Below, piece after piece: positions 16,548 to 25,012 of a stretch of DNA of 38,657 nucleotides. Where the stretch lies: assembly GCA_016124425.1 (NCBI GenBank), contig WGNT01000008.1, positions 1 through 38,657 of the forward strand, given 5' to 3'. The DNA comes from Cytophagales bacterium. GTDB lineage: Bacteria > Bacteroidota > Bacteroidia > Cytophagales > Cyclobacteriaceae. Made by a program: the position numbers and the translations under genes. The notes under the pieces were generated by a model. The model searched no databases. It saw only the letters and a program-made list of their open reading frames with translations, and was not told where the DNA came from. Numbering within the stretch: the stretch's first letter is position 1; each line of letters starts with the position of its first letter.

Positions 16548-17423
16548 ATGAAAGTAACGTTACACGGATTAAATTTTGAACCGGAGTTTAAACCTTACAT
16601 ACAACACCTGATAAATCTTCTTGAACAGGAGGGATTTGAGACCTTCGTTACCCATGCTTTTCACCGTTCCATCCATAAGCTTGGCCTAAATGGCCGAAAT
16701 ACGCGGGTGCTTGAACACCGAGAAGAATTGGAAGACATGGATTTCGTAATATCGGTAGGTGGTGACGGTACCCTGCTAGATGCGGTATGTTATGTCGGCG
16801 CCTATGAAACCCCCATACTTGGCATCAATACCGGAAGGTTGGGATTTTTGGCTACCATTGCCAAGGATGATATCGCCCACGCCATTCAGGTCCTTATCGA
16901 GAAGAAATACAGCTTGGAAGATCGCAGCCTGGTACGTCTCGAGTCCGAACCCGCTCTATTTGGAGGCATCAACTTTGGCCTCAACGAATTTACGATTCAC
17001 AAACGTGACACTTCCTCAATGATTACCGTTCACACCTATATCGACGGTGAATACCTCAACAGTTATTGGGCGGACGGATTGATTATCTCCACTCCTACTG
17101 GTTCTACCGGATACTCCTTAAGTTGTGGAGGGCCGTTGATTTCGCCTTTGGCCAAAAATTTTGTCATTACCCCAGTAAGTCCGCACAACCTCAACGTTAG
17201 GCCGATGGTCGTATCAGACGAGAGTGAAATCTCCTTCAAAATTGAGGGGCGAAGCCAGAAGTTTTTGGTATCTTTAGACTCTAGGTCTACCCCCATAGAC
17301 GCATCCGTCATATTAAAAGTTAAAAAGGAAACCTTTGTTACAAAATTGGTCAAATGCCACGACTACAGCTTCTTTGACACCTTGAGGCAAAAACTTAATT
17401 GGGGCTTTGATATGAGAAACTAG
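16548..17423 (+). CDS. nadK: NAD kinase
   Basis: NadK phosphorylates NAD to NADP with ATP or polyphosphate and is the only route to NADP. The 291-residue product has the hallmark SVGGDGTLLDAV (about 69-80), NTGRLGFLA, LNEFTIHKRDTSSMI, and WADGLIISTPTGSTGYSLS with the conserved SCGGPLISP. Length is typical. The gene sits six bases after the CBS-domain gene and is closed by a strong hairpin terminator at 17438, so the two form a small operon separate from the outer membrane genes that follow. Confidence 0.97.
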   Translation: MKVTLHGLNFEPEFKPYIQHLINLLEQEGFETFVTHAFHRSIHKLGLNGRNTRVLEHREELEDMDFVISVGGDGTLLDAVCYVGAYETPILGINTGRLGFLATIAKDDIAHAIQVLIEKKYSLEDRSLVRLESEPALFGGINFGLNEFTIHKRDTSSMITVHTYIDGEYLNSYWADGLIISTPTGSTGYSLSCGGPLISPLAKNFVITPVSPHNLNVRPMVVSDESEISFKIEGRSQKFLVSLDSRSTPIDASVILKVKKETFVTKLVKCHDYSFFDTLRQKLNWGFDMRN

Positions 17424-17437
17424 TTTTAACAAAAATT

Positions 17438-17466
17438 AACCCGACAAATACCACATCGGGTTTTTT
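17438..17466 (+). terminator. Rho-independent terminator after nadK
   Basis: AACCCGA (17438-17444) pairs with TCGGGTT (17456-17462) around an 11-base loop, and a run of six T's spans 17461-17466. It starts 15 bases after the nadK stop. Confidence 0.85.
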
Positions 17467-17497
17467 ATTCGTTAGGGTCTTTATAAATTGCATAGAC

Positions 17498-18259
17498 TTG
17501 AATACATTGATACCTCGGATCATTCGCATCGTAATTATTTGTATCATAGGTGGCTGGCTAGCTATCCCTCATGTGCAGGGACAACAATACGAAATTGGGC
17601 TAGGCCTCGGAGGTGCAACCTATAGCGGGGATATTATTCGACGGCTTGATCCTACTCAAATCGGTGTTCAGGGGACGTTATTTGGCAGACGAAATTTTGA
17701 CAATGCCTGGAGTCTTCGGGGAGGTATTTCCGTCTCGCGGCTAAATGCTGCAGACAGTGTAGCCCCACTAGATCCCGTTGCTGCATTACGAAATGCCCAT
17801 TTTCAGGGAACGCTTGTCGAGCTTTCGGCAATAATGGAGTTTCATTTTTTGGATTATATGTCCCATCAATCCACTACCCGCTTCTCTCCTTTTGGGTTTT
17901 TTGGCCTAGGGTATGGGCTTTTCTTCGCGAATGGCCAAGGACATGAGGGTGACCCAACAGATATGGACTATAGGGCCGGAAGTCCGGTAATTCCATTTGG
18001 GCTAGGGGTGAAATATAAATTGAAAGACCGCGTCTTGGTGTCATTCGAAGGAGGGGCAAGGGCGACATTTTCCGATGCCTTCGATAAGATCGGTAACGAA
18101 AGCATGTATTACCCGCGATTTATCACGGATCCCGTCAGCGGCGGACAGGCGGTGAACCCTGTCGGGATGAACTTTGGAAATAATTCTGACCGAGACTGGT
18201 ACTACTTTTTAGGGATTACAATCAGCTACTCCTTCCACCAAGTTAAATGCTTTAACTAG
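17498..18259 (+). CDS. Outer membrane beta-barrel protein, DUF6089-like
   Basis: The 253-residue product has a signal peptide (RIVIICIIGGWLAIPHVQG, cleaved near residue 28) followed by alternating strands typical of small outer membrane barrels: YEIGLGLGGATYSGDI, WSLRGGISVSRL, FSPFGFFGLGYGLFF, and a C-terminal DWYYFLGITISYSFH. A gene of this type commonly stands before uppS and bamA in Bacteroidota. Its function is not known to me. The start is taken as TTG at 17498, since no ATG precedes the signal peptide in frame. Confidence 0.8.
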   Translation: MNTLIPRIIRIVIICIIGGWLAIPHVQGQQYEIGLGLGGATYSGDIIRRLDPTQIGVQGTLFGRRNFDNAWSLRGGISVSRLNAADSVAPLDPVAALRNAHFQGTLVELSAIMEFHFLDYMSHQSTTRFSPFGFFGLGYGLFFANGQGHEGDPTDMDYRAGSPVIPFGLGVKYKLKDRVLVSFEGGARATFSDAFDKIGNESMYYPRFITDPVSGGQAVNPVGMNFGNNSDRDWYYFLGITISYSFHQVKCFN

Positions 18260-18356
18260 CTTTAACGATTATTAATTAACCATTAAGGTAGAACTTTCAA
18301 AAAGAAGTGTCATTTTTGTACCTTAAAAAAACAGAAGGTTCCGAGTATTTTGCCCC

Positions 18357-19094
18357 ATGAAGGAAAAAATTGACACGACTAATATTCCCCACCACATAGC
18401 AGTTATCATGGACGGAAACGGCCGCTGGGCACAGAAAAAGGGTGCCATGCGGGTTTTTGGACACAAAAATGCCATTACCGCCGTGCGTGAAGCCATCGAA
18501 GGATGTGCCGAACTGGGTGTGGGATATATTACCTTGTATGCTTTTTCTACAGAAAATTGGTCAAGGCCACAGGATGAGGTGGACGCATTGATGGAGATAT
18601 TGGTACAGGCTATCGTTGATGAGGTGCCTACCATGATGAAAAATAACATACGCCTCACAACTATTGGCGATATTCCCTCCCTTCCCGGGAAATGTCAGCA
18701 GCACTTGGAGGGGGGGATAGAGACCACAAAAAACAACACAGGGCTTACGGTAGTGTTGGCTTTGAGTTACAGTGGACGATGGGAGATATTGGAATCGGTA
18801 AGGGAAATTGTCAAAAAAGTAGTCTCCGGGGAAATTTCCCCTTCGACTATAGATCAGGACATCATTTCGTCCCACTTGAATACATCGGAAATTCCTGATC
18901 CGGAATTATTGATCAGGACCAGCGGAGAATTGCGGATCAGCAATTTTATGCTCTGGCAGCTGGCATACACGGAACTTTATTTTACGGAGGTTTTGTGGCC
19001 TGATTTCCGAAAGGAGCACTTACACGAAGCCATCTTGGCTTACCAGAAACGCGAAAGGCGCTTCGGTAAAACAGGCGCACAGATTAAATCATAA
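18357..19094 (+). CDS. uppS: Isoprenyl transferase (undecaprenyl diphosphate synthase)
   Basis: UppS extends farnesyl diphosphate with eight isopentenyl units, in cis, to undecaprenyl diphosphate, the lipid carrier for peptidoglycan and surface glycans. The 245-residue enzyme shows HHIAVIMDGNGRWAQ with the catalytic Asp (about 19), RVFGHKNAI, YITLYAFSTENWSRP, and the C-terminal DPELLIRTSGELRISNFMLW with ELYFTEVLWPDF. All conserved family blocks are present. The stop codon overlaps the bamA start by one base (TAATG), indicating coupling between carrier lipid synthesis and outer membrane assembly genes. Confidence 0.97.
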   Translation: MKEKIDTTNIPHHIAVIMDGNGRWAQKKGAMRVFGHKNAITAVREAIEGCAELGVGYITLYAFSTENWSRPQDEVDALMEILVQAIVDEVPTMMKNNIRLTTIGDIPSLPGKCQQHLEGGIETTKNNTGLTVVLALSYSGRWEILESVREIVKKVVSGEISPSTIDQDIISSHLNTSEIPDPELLIRTSGELRISNFMLWQLAYTELYFTEVLWPDFRKEHLHEAILAYQKRERRFGKTGAQIKS

Positions 19095-21811
19095 TGTTGA
19101 TGAAAAAGAGTATAGTTGTTGCATGTTTGTTGCTTTTGGCCGGTATCGCCGAAGCCCAGATCCGTTTGGGCCAAAGCCGGTATTCCAGCCAAAAGCCAGT
19201 CAACATCGTTGATTTGGATTATTCCAAACCGAAAAAATTCCGCATTGCTGAAATAAAAGCCGTAGGTCTGAGTACACTCGATGAGACAGCCATCATTTCA
19301 TTGGCTGGCTTGCGCGTAGATGATGAGATCTCCGTACCCGGTGACGTGATTTCCAGCGCTCTCAAGAAGCTGTGGAAACAGGGAATTATAGGAGATGTCA
19401 AAATTTTGGTCACGAAGATTGAAGGGGACGATATTTATCTGCTACTGGACTTAACAGAAAGGCCACGGTTTAGCCGGGTGGAGTTTATGGGAGTAAACAA
19501 GACCCAAGAAGGAGAACTGAAAGAGAAAGTTGAAATCAGGGGTAGGGTCGTTCGCGACGACGTGCTTAACAATGCCCAACGAAAAATCAAGGACTATTTT
19601 GTAGATAAAGGACACCTTAACGCGCAAGTCAAGGTCATCCAAGAGCGGGATACTACCTTGCCAAACAGCGTAAAGCTTCGTTTTGACGTGGATAAGGGCA
19701 GCAAGGTTAGAATCAATGAAATCAAGATTGCGGGAAATGAAAATATAGCGGACGGCAAAATCAAGAAAAAGCTCAAGGGAACAAAGGAACATGCCCGCCT
19801 GTACATCTTTAAAGACTTAGTGTCGCGCCTATTAAATACGACCCCTAAAACAGCAAAACAGGCAATAGTTAACCGGAATCCGGTATCGCTAGAAGATGTA
19901 GAAGAATATATCAACAAGAACTTTAAGTTAAACTTCTTTAACGGCTCCAAATTTGTAAGGTCCGATTTCAGAGACGACAAAAACAAGGTCATCGCCTTCT
20001 ACAACAGCCGGGGATATAGGGATGCCGAGATCGTAAATGACACTATCTATTCCTTCGATCAAGATAGAATCAACATCGATATCGAGATTGAAGAAGGGAG
20101 ACAATACTACTACCGAAATATATCATTCTCCGGCAACTACATCTATGATAGCGATGTATTGCAGGCAAAATTGGGCATCTTCAAGGGAGATGTGTATAAC
20201 AAGGAGCGGCTTGACAAGCGCCTAAACTATGATCCACAGCGGGGAGATGATGTCAGTTCGCTTTACCAGGATGATGGCTACCTCTTTTTCACTATTGATC
20301 CTGTTGAAGTCAATGTAGATGCGGATTCGATAGATATTGAGCTTCGGATATTTGAAGGACCTCAAGTGACGGTTAATAGCGTTTCCATCGAAGGGAACGA
20401 ACGTACAAGCGATCACGTCGTGATGCGGGAAATACGGATTCTACCCGGCCAGAAGTTTAACCGTAGTGCTTTGGTCCGGACGATTCGGGAACTCTCCCAG
20501 ATCGGATATTTTGACCCGGAAAACATTGAGCCCGATATGCGGCCGAATTTCGAGCAAGCTACTGTCGACATTGTGTTCAAACTGGAGGAACGGCCTAATG
20601 ACCAAATCGAACTTTCAGGTGGTTGGGGAGGTCTATTCGGTTTCGTCGGTACGGTAGGTCTTACCTTCAACAATTTCTCCATCAAGAATATTAAGGACTT
20701 TTCGAAATGGCGGCCACTTCCTGTAGGGGATGGGCAGAAAGTTTCGCTACGGGTTCAGGCGAATGGACGTAGCTTTCAGAATTACAGTGTTTCCTTTACC
20801 GAGCCATGGTTTGGTGGACGTAAGCCCAACGCACTTAGTTTGAGCTTCAACCACTCTATTCAGCGGCAGATTGATTTCTTTAACCGGAACAATATAGGAA
20901 ACGAATTGGGGTCATTTAAAATTACCGGGGCAACGTTGGGCTTAGCCAAGCGGGTTACATGGCCGGATGATTACTTCCAAGTAAGCAACTCGCTACAGTT
21001 TCAGGTATATGATTTTGACGAATACGGAAATTTCTTCGGATTAAGCTATAATACGGGTGTGGCACGTAGTATCGCGCTCAATACGACGATTGCCCGAAAC
21101 AATATCGATAACCCGATCTACCCCCGTTTCGGATCCAATATTATCCTAAGTGCCAGCGCTACTCCTCCCTATGCGTCCATGAACAGAAGCCTCAATAGTG
21201 AGTCTCCGGATGAACAGAAATACCAATGGCTGGAATACCACAAGTGGATGTTTGACGCATCCTTGTACACGCCATTGTTCGGATCGAATAAATTGGTTTT
21301 GAGTGCTCGAACCCACCTAGGTTTTGTGGGGTCATATGGTGACCGTATCGGCATCATCCCATTGGAGCGTTTTGTACTTGGTGGGGATGGGATGAACATG
21401 ATGAACTTTGCGCTGGGTCAGGAGATCATCGGCCTTAGGGGTTACGAAAATCAGTCCATAACCCCGGGTAGGGACTTTAGGGGGCAGCCAAATGCACCTG
21501 TTCCTTACGGTGGTGTTGTATATAACAAGCATGTTATGGAAGTGAGGTTCCTTGTATCGCCAAACCCATCGGCCACTATATTCTTGCTGGGTTTTGCTGA
21601 AGCTGGGAACAACTGGGGTAACTATGCGGAGTATAATCCGTATGACCTGAAAAAGTCGGCAGGCTTCGGAGCAAGGATATTTATGCCAGCCTTTGGCCTG
21701 TTGGGTATTGATTGGGGATATGGATTCGACGAAGTACCCTCTATACAGAATCCAAACCCCGGACCAAGTGGCGGTATGTTCCACTTTACTATTGGGCAAC
21801 AATTCAGATAA
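19094..21811 (+). CDS. bamA: Outer membrane protein assembly factor BamA
   Basis: BamA inserts beta-barrel proteins into the outer membrane. The 905-residue precursor has a signal peptide (MKKSIVVACLLLLAGIAEAQ), five POTRA domains (about 50-510) and a C-terminal 16-strand barrel. The lid-loop motif appears as GLRGYE, matching the VRGF/Y of the family. POTRA 3 (about 207-340) is longer than in E. coli, with a helical insert from KEHARLYIFKDL, as seen in Bacteroidota. The chain ends HFTIGQQFR, so one Arg follows the expected terminal aromatic. A second ATG six bases later is possible. Two skp-like genes follow directly. Confidence 0.96.
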   Translation: MLMKKSIVVACLLLLAGIAEAQIRLGQSRYSSQKPVNIVDLDYSKPKKFRIAEIKAVGLSTLDETAIISLAGLRVDDEISVPGDVISSALKKLWKQGIIGDVKILVTKIEGDDIYLLLDLTERPRFSRVEFMGVNKTQEGELKEKVEIRGRVVRDDVLNNAQRKIKDYFVDKGHLNAQVKVIQERDTTLPNSVKLRFDVDKGSKVRINEIKIAGNENIADGKIKKKLKGTKEHARLYIFKDLVSRLLNTTPKTAKQAIVNRNPVSLEDVEEYINKNFKLNFFNGSKFVRSDFRDDKNKVIAFYNSRGYRDAEIVNDTIYSFDQDRINIDIEIEEGRQYYYRNISFSGNYIYDSDVLQAKLGIFKGDVYNKERLDKRLNYDPQRGDDVSSLYQDDGYLFFTIDPVEVNVDADSIDIELRIFEGPQVTVNSVSIEGNERTSDHVVMREIRILPGQKFNRSALVRTIRELSQIGYFDPENIEPDMRPNFEQATVDIVFKLEERPNDQIELSGGWGGLFGFVGTVGLTFNNFSIKNIKDFSKWRPLPVGDGQKVSLRVQANGRSFQNYSVSFTEPWFGGRKPNALSLSFNHSIQRQIDFFNRNNIGNELGSFKITGATLGLAKRVTWPDDYFQVSNSLQFQVYDFDEYGNFFGLSYNTGVARSIALNTTIARNNIDNPIYPRFGSNIILSASATPPYASMNRSLNSESPDEQKYQWLEYHKWMFDASLYTPLFGSNKLVLSARTHLGFVGSYGDRIGIIPLERFVLGGDGMNMMNFALGQEIIGLRGYENQSITPGRDFRGQPNAPVPYGGVVYNKHVMEVRFLVSPNPSATIFLLGFAEAGNNWGNYAEYNPYDLKKSAGFGARIFMPAFGLLGIDWGYGFDEVPSIQNPNPGPSGGMFHFTIGQQFR

Positions 21812-21813
21812 TT

Positions 21814-22338
21814 ATGGAAAGAGGATTGAATTTGTTACTTTTGCTGTTCCTTTTGCCTATGCTTGCCCAAGCGCAGAAAATAGGATATGTAGATACCGAA
21901 TACATCCTCAATAAACACCCGGATTATAAGGTAGTGCAGAGTGAAGTCGAAGCCCTCGGCGATGAATGGAAAAAAGAGGCACAGAAATTGGACAGTGAAA
22001 TAAAAGAACTGTATAATGCCTTAAAAGCAGAAGAAGTATTGCTTACAGAGGAGATGTACGAGGAACGAATGGCGGTAATCAAGGAGAAAGAAAGTGCCGC
22101 TATAGCGTTTCAAAACAGGGTGTTTGGCCCAAACGGGCAGTTTTGGCAGAAACAATCTGAGCTCATGCAGCCGCTTCAATCCAAGATCTATGATGCTATA
22201 GATCGGGTGAGCAAGCGGAATGCCATAGCCATTTTGTTTGACAAGGCCTCAGGACCAACAGCCATCATTTATACAGATCCTAGGCACGATTACTCTGATT
22301 TTGTCTTGGAAGAATTAGGATTAGAAGAAAACAATTAA
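21814..22338 (+). CDS. Skp/OmpH-family periplasmic chaperone 1
   Basis: The 174-residue protein has a signal peptide (MERGLNLLLLLFLLPMLAQA) and the OmpH start QKIGYVDTEYILNKHPDY, followed by a long charged coiled coil (about 45-125) and a C-terminal strand region NAIAILFDKASGPTAIIYTD. Skp proteins form jellyfish-like trimers that hold unfolded outer membrane proteins and pass them to BamA. The ATG at 21814, two bases after the bamA stop, is chosen because it begins directly at the signal peptide; an upstream in-frame ATG would lie inside bamA. Confidence 0.93.
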   Translation: MERGLNLLLLLFLLPMLAQAQKIGYVDTEYILNKHPDYKVVQSEVEALGDEWKKEAQKLDSEIKELYNALKAEEVLLTEEMYEERMAVIKEKESAAIAFQNRVFGPNGQFWQKQSELMQPLQSKIYDAIDRVSKRNAIAILFDKASGPTAIIYTDPRHDYSDFVLEELGLEENN

Positions 22339-22358
22339 AATTAACAAAAATTAACACT

Positions 22359-22904
22359 ATGAAAGCAAAAATCATCCTATCAGCAATTGCAGTGCTTTGC
22401 TTTGGATTTGTAGCCACCGCACAGGGGCTTAAAATTGGGTATACAAATGTGGAGTACATCATGAGCTTGATGCCTGAGATGGAGCAAATTGATGCGGATG
22501 TAACTGATTACGGCGCGCAATTGGATCAGCAAATTCAAACGAAGACACAGTCCTTCCAGCGAGAAGTACAGGCGTATCAGCAGGCTATGAATACCATGAC
22601 TGACGAGGCGCGTGGCGCGAAAGAACAAGAACTGACCAAGATGCAGCAGGAAATCCAGAAGTTCCAGCAAGATGTACAAGCATCTTACTCTAGGAAGTTG
22701 CAGGAATTGTTGGAGCCTGTACAGACAAAAGTTTATAACGCAATCAATGCAGTAGCAGCTGAGAACAACTACACACACATTTTGTCGGAATCTGCGGGAC
22801 AAGCCGGACCAATCCTGCTTTACACAAAAGATGAAGACCCTTTTACCAATTTGGTATTAGCTAAACTTGGGGTTACGCCTCCTCCGGCTCGGCCAGCGAA
22901 CTAA
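22359..22904 (+). CDS. Skp/OmpH-family periplasmic chaperone 2
   Basis: The 181-residue protein repeats the design of its neighbour: signal peptide (KIILSAIAVLCFGFVATAQG), LKIGYTNVEYIMSLMPEMEQ, a Gln-rich coiled coil (QQIQTKTQSFQREVQAYQQA and onward, about 45-125), and the end region NNYTHILSESAGQAGPILLY. The C-terminus is Pro/Ala-rich (TPPPARPAN). Tandem skp genes after bamA are frequent in Bacteroidota; they might form mixed or separate trimers. The gene lies 20 bases after the first copy and is closed by a terminator. Confidence 0.94.
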   Translation: MKAKIILSAIAVLCFGFVATAQGLKIGYTNVEYIMSLMPEMEQIDADVTDYGAQLDQQIQTKTQSFQREVQAYQQAMNTMTDEARGAKEQELTKMQQEIQKFQQDVQASYSRKLQELLEPVQTKVYNAINAVAAENNYTHILSESAGQAGPILLYTKDEDPFTNLVLAKLGVTPPPARPAN

Positions 22905-22926
22905 CTTTAACATATAAACAATTTTC

Positions 22927-22960
22927 AAGCCCGCGAGCACCTGTTCCGGGCTTTTTTTTA
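22927..22960 (+). terminator. Rho-independent terminator after the skp pair
   Basis: AAGCCCG (22927-22933) pairs with CGGGCTT (22947-22953) and runs into eight T's. It ends the run of genes from the DUF6089-like gene or uppS. Confidence 0.85.
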
Positions 22961-23017
22961 TTTTTGTCCGCCAGAAACTCGAAAGTCAATCTCCACTCAA
23001 TAAACCAGTATCGCACT

Positions 23018-23425
23018 ATGCGCCTTTCCTACCTGCTTGTCTCGATGTTACTTGTTTTTTCCCTTACTATGTATGACGTGCGTTCGATGGGAATGGTAAC
23101 CCCAGACCTAGAGGCATCCGAGGTTATCTGCCACACTACCGACACGGGAGAAAGGTATTTTTCTTACCTCGTCAGGAACGTAGGGAATGAAACGGCGCCC
23201 GCAGGGAGTTATCAGGTATTTTTCAAAGTAAATGGCAAATTGATTAGCTTCGAACGGACGACAGATACGCTCCAGCCGGGAAAATCCATCCTTTATACCT
23301 CCGAACATAAATTTTATCCGAATCAAAAGAAACGGGTATTAAAGTACAATCTGATTATCAATACCAAGGATGCCGATAGGGACAACAATAAGAAGACAGG
23401 AGAGATTTGGCTGGATAGCAACTAA
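23018..23425 (+). CDS. Secreted protein with a CARDB/Ig-like fold, function unknown
   Basis: From the ATG at 23018 the product is 135 residues. It begins with a signal peptide (MRLSYLLVSMLLVFSLTMYD). The mature part, VTPDLEASEVICHTTDTGER and then YLVRNVGNETAPAGSYQVFF, resembles CARDB-type adhesion or bacterial Ig-like domains, with the typical phrase 'non-... NVGNETAPAGSY'. The end is charged and may be a Ca-binding or linker piece (TKDADRDNNKKTGE). An ORF from 22964 would overlap the terminator region and add 18 unlikely residues, so the later ATG is preferred. It lies alone between two operons. Confidence 0.65.
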   Translation: MRLSYLLVSMLLVFSLTMYDVRSMGMVTPDLEASEVICHTTDTGERYFSYLVRNVGNETAPAGSYQVFFKVNGKLISFERTTDTLQPGKSILYTSEHKFYPNQKKRVLKYNLIINTKDADRDNNKKTGEIWLDSN

Positions 23426-23760
23426 AAAGCGGCCTCACTACCTACTTTTGTTGAGGAATGTGAAGATACCGTTATTGACGCTTCTAGCGAGAGGATTTTT
23501 TGAAGCAAAAGAAGGCCTTTGGCTTTTAGCTTTTGGCGAAACCTACTCCGCTGTTTGCCATCCCCTTAAACTCACTGGGACGCGTAAACAACTGTAAATA
23601 GCCGTGCTGCTGCTCGGTAGGAGACCTTGTGTAGTTGCCCTGCTTCCGTTTGGGTTCGAGAAGAGGCAACCGGAATCTATAAAGCAAGTTAGATTTATCT
23701 TGTATTTCTAGGGGATGGATAGACAGGACAAATTGAATTGCCTGAAGCAGTTGAAGTTCC
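23426..23760. other. 335-base gap without a recognised gene
   Basis: No gene with recognisable product was found. A minus-strand frame continues from inside the neighbouring TPM gene in another frame down to 23526, but its part over that gene is a shadow of the Gly-rich tail. No hairpin followed by T's was seen for either flanking gene. Confidence 0.4.
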
Positions 23761-24558
23761 TTACCAGCTTCCGCCTGCGCCGCCGCCGCCAAAGCTGCCG
23801 CCTCCAAAACCGCCGAAAGATCCTCCTCCTCCTCCAAAACCTCCCCTGCCGGACGAAAAGTCGCCGAATTTACCCCTGCCACCTCCCAGCATATTAGCTA
23901 GCATAATCGTTGTGAGTAGATCTACTCCCCCATGTTTGCCGCCCATGTGGTTGTTGTTGTCTTTGCGGTTTCTGAACAGCGACAAAACAATGAAAACAAC
24001 TATAAAAACTAAAAACAGCGGTAGCGCACTTCCGGGGCTGTCGGAAGAGCCTCCCTTTTCCGCTTGGTATTCACCAGAAGCCAGCTTAAAGATCATGTCT
24101 GTAGCTTGGTCTAGGCCTGCGAAATAGTTTTCTGACCGGAAGTTAGGTACGATGACCTGTTCGACAATACGCTTCGCCATTGCATCGGGAATAGCTCCTT
24201 CCATGCCATATCCTGTAGCAATAAACACCTTTCGGTCCTTCATAGCGGCAAGGATCAATACCCCGTTGTCTTTGTCCTTTCGGCCAATGCCCCAGCGGTC
24301 GCCTAGCTGAAAGGAATAATCGCTTATATCATACGGGCCTACAGAATTGATCAGGACAATACTGACCTGCGAGGAGGTACTGTCGTTGTAAGCCAGAAGC
24401 TTACGTTCAAGTTGTGTCATTTCCGCATCTGAAAGGGTCTTCGAAAAATCGTTCACCAGCCGTGGAGGATTGGGTTTTTCGGGGAAATCCCCTTGTGCCC
24501 AAGCTGAGAAGGCAAGTGCCAAAAGAAAGAGGGTCGTGAAAAGCTTTTTATTAATCAT
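23761..24558 (-). CDS. TPM-domain membrane protein with Gly-rich tail (YgcG-like)
   Basis: The product is about 265 residues: signal peptide (LFTTLFLLALAFSAWAQ), a TPM domain (about 30-160; LVNDFSKTLSDAEMTQLERK, GVLILAAMKDRKVFIATGYG, AIPDAMAKRIVEQVI), a transmembrane helix (ALPLFLVFIVVFIVLSLF, about 180-200) and a tail made almost only of Gly with Phe and Ser (GGFGGGGGSFGG). TPM proteins have been tied to photosystem repair in plants and to membrane stress in bacteria. The ATG at 24558 is preferred over a TTG at 24570 because it leaves a four-base gap from the upstream gene. It is third in a lemA operon. Confidence 0.9.
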   Translation of the reverse strand: MINKKLFTTLFLLALAFSAWAQGDFPEKPNPPRLVNDFSKTLSDAEMTQLERKLLAYNDSTSSQVSIVLINSVGPYDISDYSFQLGDRWGIGRKDKDNGVLILAAMKDRKVFIATGYGMEGAIPDAMAKRIVEQVIVPNFRSENYFAGLDQATDMIFKLASGEYQAEKGGSSDSPGSALPLFLVFIVVFIVLSLFRNRKDNNNHMGGKHGGVDLLTTIMLANMLGGGRGKFGDFSSGRGGFGGGGGSFGGFGGGSFGGGGAGGSW

Positions 24559-24562
24559 CCTT

Positions 24563-24997
24563 TTATTCAAACGATATGTCGTTGGGTAGCTCGTTGATAT
24601 CCCCTTTTTGGTCGTAGGGAAAATGTTGTTGAAGTTGGCGACCAGCCATGGCGATACCTTTTCTAAGTCCTTCGGTAAATTCCCGTTTTTTAAAATGAAC
24701 GAGCATTTCTTCTTTGATATTTTCCCAGAAGTTGTCAGGTACTACGCTGTTGATGCCTGCGTCTCCCAAGATGGCAAATTTATGGTCTTCTACCGCAAGG
24801 TAGAACAGCACGGCATTGCGTTGTTTTGTGCGATGCATCTTAAGTTTTTCGAATAGTACAGCCGCACGGTCAAGCACGTCCCCGCTACAATGGTTTTCTA
24901 TGTGCACCTGTATTTCCCCAGAAGTTTCCTTTTCTGCATCCCTAATGGCTGTCGTAATGATCGCGCGGTCTGCATCGCTGAATAGTTTTTCGGCCAT
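24563..24997 (-). CDS. TPM-domain protein without membrane anchor
   Basis: The 144-residue soluble protein has one TPM domain: FSDADRAIITTAIRDAEKET, SGEIQVHIENHC, RNAVLFYLAVEDHKFAILGD, and a C-terminal RKGIAMAGRQLQQHFPYDQ. There is no signal peptide, in contrast to its neighbour, so this half probably stays in the cytoplasm or pairs with LemA at the membrane. It is 15 bases downstream of lemA. The pairing of a short TPM and a long Gly-tailed TPM with lemA recurs across Bacteroidota. Confidence 0.9.
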   Translation of the reverse strand: MAEKLFSDADRAIITTAIRDAEKETSGEIQVHIENHCSGDVLDRAAVLFEKLKMHRTKQRNAVLFYLAVEDHKFAILGDAGINSVVPDNFWENIKEEMLVHFKKREFTEGLRKGIAMAGRQLQQHFPYDQKGDINELPNDISFE

Positions 24998-25012
24998 GTT
25001 GCTTGTTGTGGA

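Noticed and set aside
21332..21802. 156-codon frame antisense to bamA
   Set aside because: bamA is complete and strongly supported on the other strand; the antisense frame has no motif or start context of its own.
23526..23882. 118-codon minus-strand frame rich in Glu and Ala
   Set aside because: Its first part is an out-of-frame shadow of the Gly-rich tail of the TPM protein, which explains the odd composition.
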